From Treponema sp. UBA937 (GTDB taxonomy: Bacteria > Spirochaetota > Spirochaetia > Treponematales > Breznakiellaceae), in NCBI GenBank assembly GCA_002293455.1, contig DBDH01000034.1, positions 9,341 to 26,109 on the forward strand: a stretch of DNA of 16,769 nt, read 5' to 3'. The notes under the pieces are model-generated. The model was not told the origin of the DNA and searched no databases. It saw only the letters and a program-made list of their open reading frames with translations. Positions 14,025-16,769 of this stretch are shown in pieces; the first letter of the stretch is position 1; every line of letters begins with the position of its first letter. The position numbers were made by a program, and so were the translations under genes.

Positions 14025-15407
14025 TCACGCCAAAATCGGGTCAAGATATTTTTCGATATATTCCCGCTTGATCCGCAAAAGTTCATCTCTCGGCAAAGCT
14101 GATAAGACCTGCCAGCCAATATCCAAAGTCTGTTCGATAGTGCGGTCTTCAAATTCTCCCTGTGAAAGGAATTTCTGTTCAAACTTTTCGCCGAATTGCA
14201 GATATTGCTTATCGATGGGAGAAAGTTCTTCCTCGCCGATAATCGACGCAAGATTCCGAATCGATTTTACTTTTGAATACGCGGCAAAAAGCTGGCTCGA
14301 AACATCTTTATGATCTTCCCGCGTCATGCCGTCCCCAATTCCGTCTTTCATCAATCTTGATAAACTCGGAAGCCCCGCGACAGGAGGATACACGCCGCGC
14401 TGCGTGAGTTCCCGGTCAAGAACAATCTGTCCTTCAGTTATATAACCGGAAAGGTCAGGAATAGGATGGCTGATGTCGTCGTTCGGCATGGTGAGAATCG
14501 GGATCTGTGTGATGGAACCGCTTGAGTCGCTTATCTTTCCGGCCCGTTCGTAAAGCGAAGCAAGGTCGGAATAGAGGTATCCGGGGTAACCTTTGCGGCT
14601 CGGCACTTCCCCGCGGATTGATGAAACTTCGCGGAGGGCCTCGCAATAATTGGTCATATCGGTCATGACGACAAGAACGTGCATGTTTTTTTCGTAAGCA
14701 AGATATTCCGCCGCGGTTAACGCGCACTTGGGAGCAACCAAGCGTTCAAGAGACGGAGCATCCGCCAACGAAAGGAACACCGCTACATTCGCGAGAACGC
14801 CGGTTTTTTCAAAATCATCCAAAAAGAAGCGCGCCACATCGTATTTTATTCCCATGGCGCAGAACACAATGACGAAAGATTCATCAGCATTCTTGATTTT
14901 TGCCTGCCGGACAATTTGAGCTGCCAGTTTGTTATGCGGAAGTCCGTTCCCGGAAAAAATCGGAAGTTTTTGCCCGCGGATAAGTGTGTTCATGCCGTCA
15001 ATCGCCGAAATCCCCGTCTGGATAAAGTCCCTGGGATAGGTTCTCGCGTAAGGATTGATGGGAAGTCCGTTCACATCCTGCATTTTCGATGAAAAAATAT
15101 CGCCATAGCCGTCAATGGGCTGCCCCAATCCGTCAAATACTCTGCCCAGCAAACCCGGCCCAACACGGATTTCCATGGGACGGCCGAGAAATTCCACGCG
15201 GGAATCGTCGGCAGAAAGGCCCGTATTCGTTCCGAATATCTGGACGGCGGTCCAGTCCTCGCTCATATCAACAACGCGGCCCAAACGGCGGCCGCCTTCG
15301 CGGTCATACACAGCGACAACTTCATTGAAGCCGACTCCCCTGCTCCGTTCGGTAATAACTACTGGTCCTTCAATCCGGGAAAGTCTCCGGAATTCAACGC
15401 CTCTCAT
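14025..15407 (-). CDS. atpB: V-type ATP synthase subunit B (non-catalytic)
   Basis: This 460-aa subunit alternates with catalytic subunit A in the head of the V/A-type ATPase. It keeps the family motifs GQKLPIFSGNGLPHNKLAAQI, where the P-loop is replaced by SGNGLPHNK as expected for subunit B, then VVMTDMTNYCEALREVS and EVPSRKGYPGYLYSDL. The ATG at 15407 has GGGAG 5 nt upstream; an earlier in-frame ATG and TTG lack one. Unusually, the gene directly upstream is a small antitoxin-like gene 21 nt away, not atpA, and downstream lies an inserted TA pair before atpD. The reading frame is intact. Confidence 0.95.
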   Translation of the reverse strand: MRGVEFRRLSRIEGPVVITERSRGVGFNEVVAVYDREGGRRLGRVVDMSEDWTAVQIFGTNTGLSADDSRVEFLGRPMEIRVGPGLLGRVFDGLGQPIDGYGDIFSSKMQDVNGLPINPYARTYPRDFIQTGISAIDGMNTLIRGQKLPIFSGNGLPHNKLAAQIVRQAKIKNADESFVIVFCAMGIKYDVARFFLDDFEKTGVLANVAVFLSLADAPSLERLVAPKCALTAAEYLAYEKNMHVLVVMTDMTNYCEALREVSSIRGEVPSRKGYPGYLYSDLASLYERAGKISDSSGSITQIPILTMPNDDISHPIPDLSGYITEGQIVLDRELTQRGVYPPVAGLPSLSRLMKDGIGDGMTREDHKDVSSQLFAAYSKVKSIRNLASIIGEEELSPIDKQYLQFGEKFEQKFLSQGEFEDRTIEQTLDIGWQVLSALPRDELLRIKREYIEKYLDPILA

Positions 15408-15420
15408 ATCAACTCCCATC

Positions 15421-15514
15421 AAAACAAACTAGTTTTTGTATTCTTTCATTGCCAAATTACTTAATTCTTTTACAGATAGATCGTTAAATAAATCTCTTTG
15501 CCATTCGGTATAAT
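15421..15514. repeat. Direct repeat, copy 1 (3' end of the 64-aa gene)
   Basis: This 94-bp stretch matches 15733-15825 with three substitutions and one single-base T deletion. It covers the last 29 codons (about) and stop of the 64-aa antitoxin-like gene. The near identity indicates a recent duplication. Confidence 0.9.
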
Positions 15515-15623
15515 CAAATGGTTCTTTTTGCATAAGCATGATGAAACGTTCCGCTTCCACAAGCCCTAAATATTTTGTTAATATTTCCATTCCTTCATTT
15601 CGGATAAGGGTGTCTGTTTTCAT
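15429..15623 (-). CDS. Small antitoxin-like protein
   Basis: This 64-aa protein starts at the ATG at 15623, which has AGGAG 7 nt upstream; an ATG two codons earlier is only 1 nt from that site. Visible features are TDTLIRNEGMEILTKYLG, LVEAERFIMLMQKEPFDYTE and the acidic C-terminal NDLSVKELSNLAMKEY. This layout is familiar from small proteins encoded beside toxins in spirochaetes and other bacteria, but I cannot assign a named family. It follows a PIN tail relic and precedes atpB by 21 nt, so it may be co-transcribed with the ATPase. Its last 25 codons are copied in the hybrid gene upstream. Confidence 0.7.
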   Translation of the reverse strand: MKTDTLIRNEGMEILTKYLGLVEAERFIMLMQKEPFDYTEWQRDLFNDLSVKELSNLAMKEYKN

Positions 15624-15625
15624 TT

Positions 15626-15712
15626 TCATACTCCTATCAAACGTATAAAATCGATTGGATTTATAACAACAATATTGTCTATGGATTTATTCAGAATTTT
15701 TTCATCGTCCAT
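15626..15712 (-). pseudogene. PIN toxin C-terminal tail relic
   Basis: A 28-codon frame opens with an ATG (AAGAGG 11 nt upstream) and ends inside the next gene's ribosome site. Its last part, NIVVINPIDFIRLIG, reads like the extreme C-terminus of PIN-domain toxins, but the catalytic body is missing. A second such tail is at 15870-15956 (NVKVVNPCDFL). It may still be translated and coupled to the 64-aa gene. Confidence 0.5.
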
Positions 15713-15730
15713 TACACTCTACACCTCTTA

Positions 15731-15889
15731 TTAAAACGAACTAGTTTTGTATTCCTTCATTGCCAAATTACTTAATTCTTTTACAGATAAATCGTTAAAT
15801 AAATCTCTTTGCCATTCGGTATAATTCTTAACAAGCAATTCTTCGGAATCGACATTCATATCATTATAATTAAAATTCAATTTTATCAT
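15731..15889 (-). CDS. 52-aa hybrid antitoxin-like protein
   Basis: The ATG at 15889 has an excellent AAAGGAG site 5 nt upstream. The N-terminal 22 residues (MIKLNFNYNDMNVDSEELLV and two more) are unrelated to the neighbour. From residue 23 it is YTEWQRDLFNDLSVKELSNL followed by AMKEY, identical to the C-terminal part of the 64-aa protein. A one-base T deletion in the repeat shifts the end to KTSSF before the stop. So the gene appears to be a fusion of a foreign start with a duplicated antitoxin tail. Toxin-binding regions often lie in antitoxin C-termini, so the hybrid could still bind a partner, but it may equally be a relic. Confidence 0.6.
   Translation of the reverse strand: MIKLNFNYNDMNVDSEELLVKNYTEWQRDLFNDLSVKELSNLAMKEYKTSSF
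15733..15825. repeat. Direct repeat, copy 2 (3' part of the 52-aa gene)
   Basis: This 93-bp copy of 15421-15514 ends sharply at GTATAAT, beyond which the two sequences are unrelated. The breakpoint is at the Tyr codon where the two proteins diverge. Confidence 0.9.
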
Positions 15890-15956
15890 TTTTCTCCTTT
15901 AGAAAATCACAAGGATTCACTACTTTTACATTATGGGTAAACCTCTTTTGTGTCAT
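15870..15956 (-). pseudogene. Second PIN toxin C-terminal tail relic
   Basis: A 28-codon frame containing THNVKVVNPCDFLKEKND resembles the C-terminus of PIN toxins and parallels NIVVINPIDFIRL at 15626-15712. It ends inside the start of the 52-aa gene, whose Shine-Dalgarno it contains. Upstream, a different frame reads NLNATVYDTKEVYP up to the same point, hinting at a frameshift in a former longer gene. Confidence 0.45.
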
Positions 15957-16200
15957 ACACTGTTGCGTTTAGATTAGCACCGACATTCCGTTTTTTCCTC
16001 TATCTACAGTATAATATAGAGATTGAATTTTTTCTATTTATAAAAATCTTCTCACTATAAAAGGGCATTGATACTGTTTGTGTTTTGAACAAAAAATTCA
16101 CAAAAAATGAGGAACGATATTTATTCCCCTACAAAAATATCATATACAGCGTTGTAGTTTTTTCTAAACGCCGTGAATTTTTGGTGTCTGGCATCGTGCG
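15957..16200. other. AT-rich intergenic stretch, no intact gene
   Basis: The sequence has no frame longer than about 21 codons with a start. The minus strand holds a TATTATACT box near 16007-16015 that could be a -10 for the downstream small genes, but no good -35 accompanies it. A 21-codon frame at 16129-16194 (beginning MPDTKNSRRLEKTTT) is not recognised and may be part of a dispersed repeat. Confidence 0.4.
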
Positions 16201-16413
16201 TTACCTATCTGGATAGTGAATATAACAATTTTTTGCTTCGTCAAAAACACAATGTAATCGTTTTGCAAAGTAGATCATATTTTCTTTATATTCTATTTCC
16301 CGTTCTTCAATAGTCGAATCTTTTAAGCGTTCGTAATTCCATTCACGAATTTTATGGATGTCGTCAATGGAAAAATTTGAACTTAACTTCGGTTTTACCA
16401 CATTACGAATCAT
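16201..16413 (-). CDS. Antitoxin-like partner of the PIN toxin
   Basis: This 70-aa protein begins at 16413 and overlaps the end of the PIN gene by 11 nt. A strong AGGAGG lies 8 nt upstream, inside the PIN reading frame. The central segment SIDDIHKIREWNYERLKDST, then EEREIEY, matches the small helical proteins commonly encoded directly after PIN toxins of this type. The presumed role is to neutralise that toxin. Toxin-first order is unusual for classical VapBC but normal for this subgroup (inference from family impression). Confidence 0.75.
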   Translation of the reverse strand: MIRNVVKPKLSSNFSIDDIHKIREWNYERLKDSTIEEREIEYKENMIYFAKRLHCVFDEAKNCYIHYPDR

Positions 16414-16769
16414 GATCTATGCCTCCTATGAGCATTAAAGGATCACATATGATGACATCATTGTATCCTTCAGCAATTGTGATAGCTCTTACTCCGCGAA
16501 TCGTTTTAGGATTAACTAAATGCTTAAAATTCCAAGAAACGATAATATCACAATTGTGTAATACTGCAAGTGCTATATGACAACAATCATCAAAACTTTT
16601 TTGAGGTAAAATACCTGTAGAAATAATTAGCGCAGCCAATTTTTCCATTTTAATATTTTTTCCAACAAAAGAGTATTGTATATCGTTTAAATAATTATAC
16701 AATATATTTTTCTTTTTGTCATTGCAGTTATCTATTTCGCTCGTTGTGAAATAGTCAATAACCGAGCAG
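16403..16769 (-). CDS. PIN-domain toxin, C-terminal part (runs off right edge)
   Basis: The frame is open to the right edge (121 codons seen), so the start lies outside the window; the in-frame TTG at 16702 is not the start. The visible part has ALIISTGILPQKSFDDCCHI, with the conserved aspartates, then DIIVSWNFKHLVN and a tail ending DVIICDPLMLIGG, typical of this PIN subgroup. These proteins are predicted RNases. The first catalytic aspartate cannot be checked here. The antitoxin-like gene overlaps its 3' end. Confidence 0.85.
   Translation of the reverse strand, partial: CSVIDYFTTSEIDNCNDKKKNILYNYLNDIQYSFVGKNIKMEKLAALIISTGILPQKSFDDCCHIALAVLHNCDIIVSWNFKHLVNPKTIRGVRAITIAEGYNDVIICDPLMLIGGIDHDS

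Noticed and set aside
13804..14028. 74-codon minus frame beginning with GTG over the atpB stop
   Set aside because: There is no ribosome site, the product has no family resemblance, and its end covers the inverted repeat and -35 box of the TA promoter. Probably a chance frame, although translation by coupling to atpB is not excluded.
1..16769. CRISPR arrays, tRNA or rRNA genes, transposase genes
   Set aside because: I saw no regularly spaced repeats, no cloverleaf or conserved rRNA segments, and no transposase or integrase motifs in any frame.

Overview
The window looks like chromosomal DNA of a spirochaete, most likely a Treponema relative. The evidence is a bacterial V-type ATPase (subunits B and D), a ComFB-domain protein, a fused 2-hydroxyacyl-CoA dehydratase activase of the type common in anaerobes, an Aquifex-type aconitase, and many small toxin-antitoxin (TA) genes. 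GC-richer core genes alternate with AT-rich accessory pieces. Taxonomy is inferred from gene content only; no rRNA is present.

Positions 1-6197 are all minus strand. They hold the 5' 710 codons of a giant activase-related protein (it runs off the left edge), a ComFB protein with an unusual C-terminal beta domain, an HD-domain phosphohydrolase, and aconitase. The HD gene starts 1 nt after the aconitase stop, so the two are probably translated together. Positions 6316-8808 are plus strand: a BrnT/BrnA module with its own promoter, then glutamine-dependent NAD synthetase, closed by an intrinsic terminator. In NadE the catalytic glutaminase cysteine reads as glycine.

Positions 8932-12437 are minus strand: a double-CDGSH iron-sulfur protein, a 344-bp stretch with coding remnants and hairpins, then an AT-rich pair of overlapping genes. 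The upstream gene encodes a soluble protein of 323 aa. The downstream gene encodes a four-helix membrane protein of 252 aa. The pair resembles the RexA/RexB (sensor plus membrane effector) plan and is the best candidate for an undescribed system. It lies beside a 3' fragment of a universal stress protein gene whose complete copy is next door.

Positions 11952-15407 carry a rearranged V-ATPase cluster on the minus strand: atpB, then an inserted antitoxin/PIN-toxin pair with its own promoter, then atpD, overlapped by usp. Subunit A is not directly upstream of atpB, and the membrane subunits I and K do not follow atpD. Positions 15429-16769 upstream of atpB are a TA graveyard: a PIN toxin running off the right edge, its antitoxin-like partner, two 28-codon PIN C-terminal tails, a 64-aa antitoxin-like gene, and a 52-aa hybrid gene sharing a 93/94-bp direct repeat with it.
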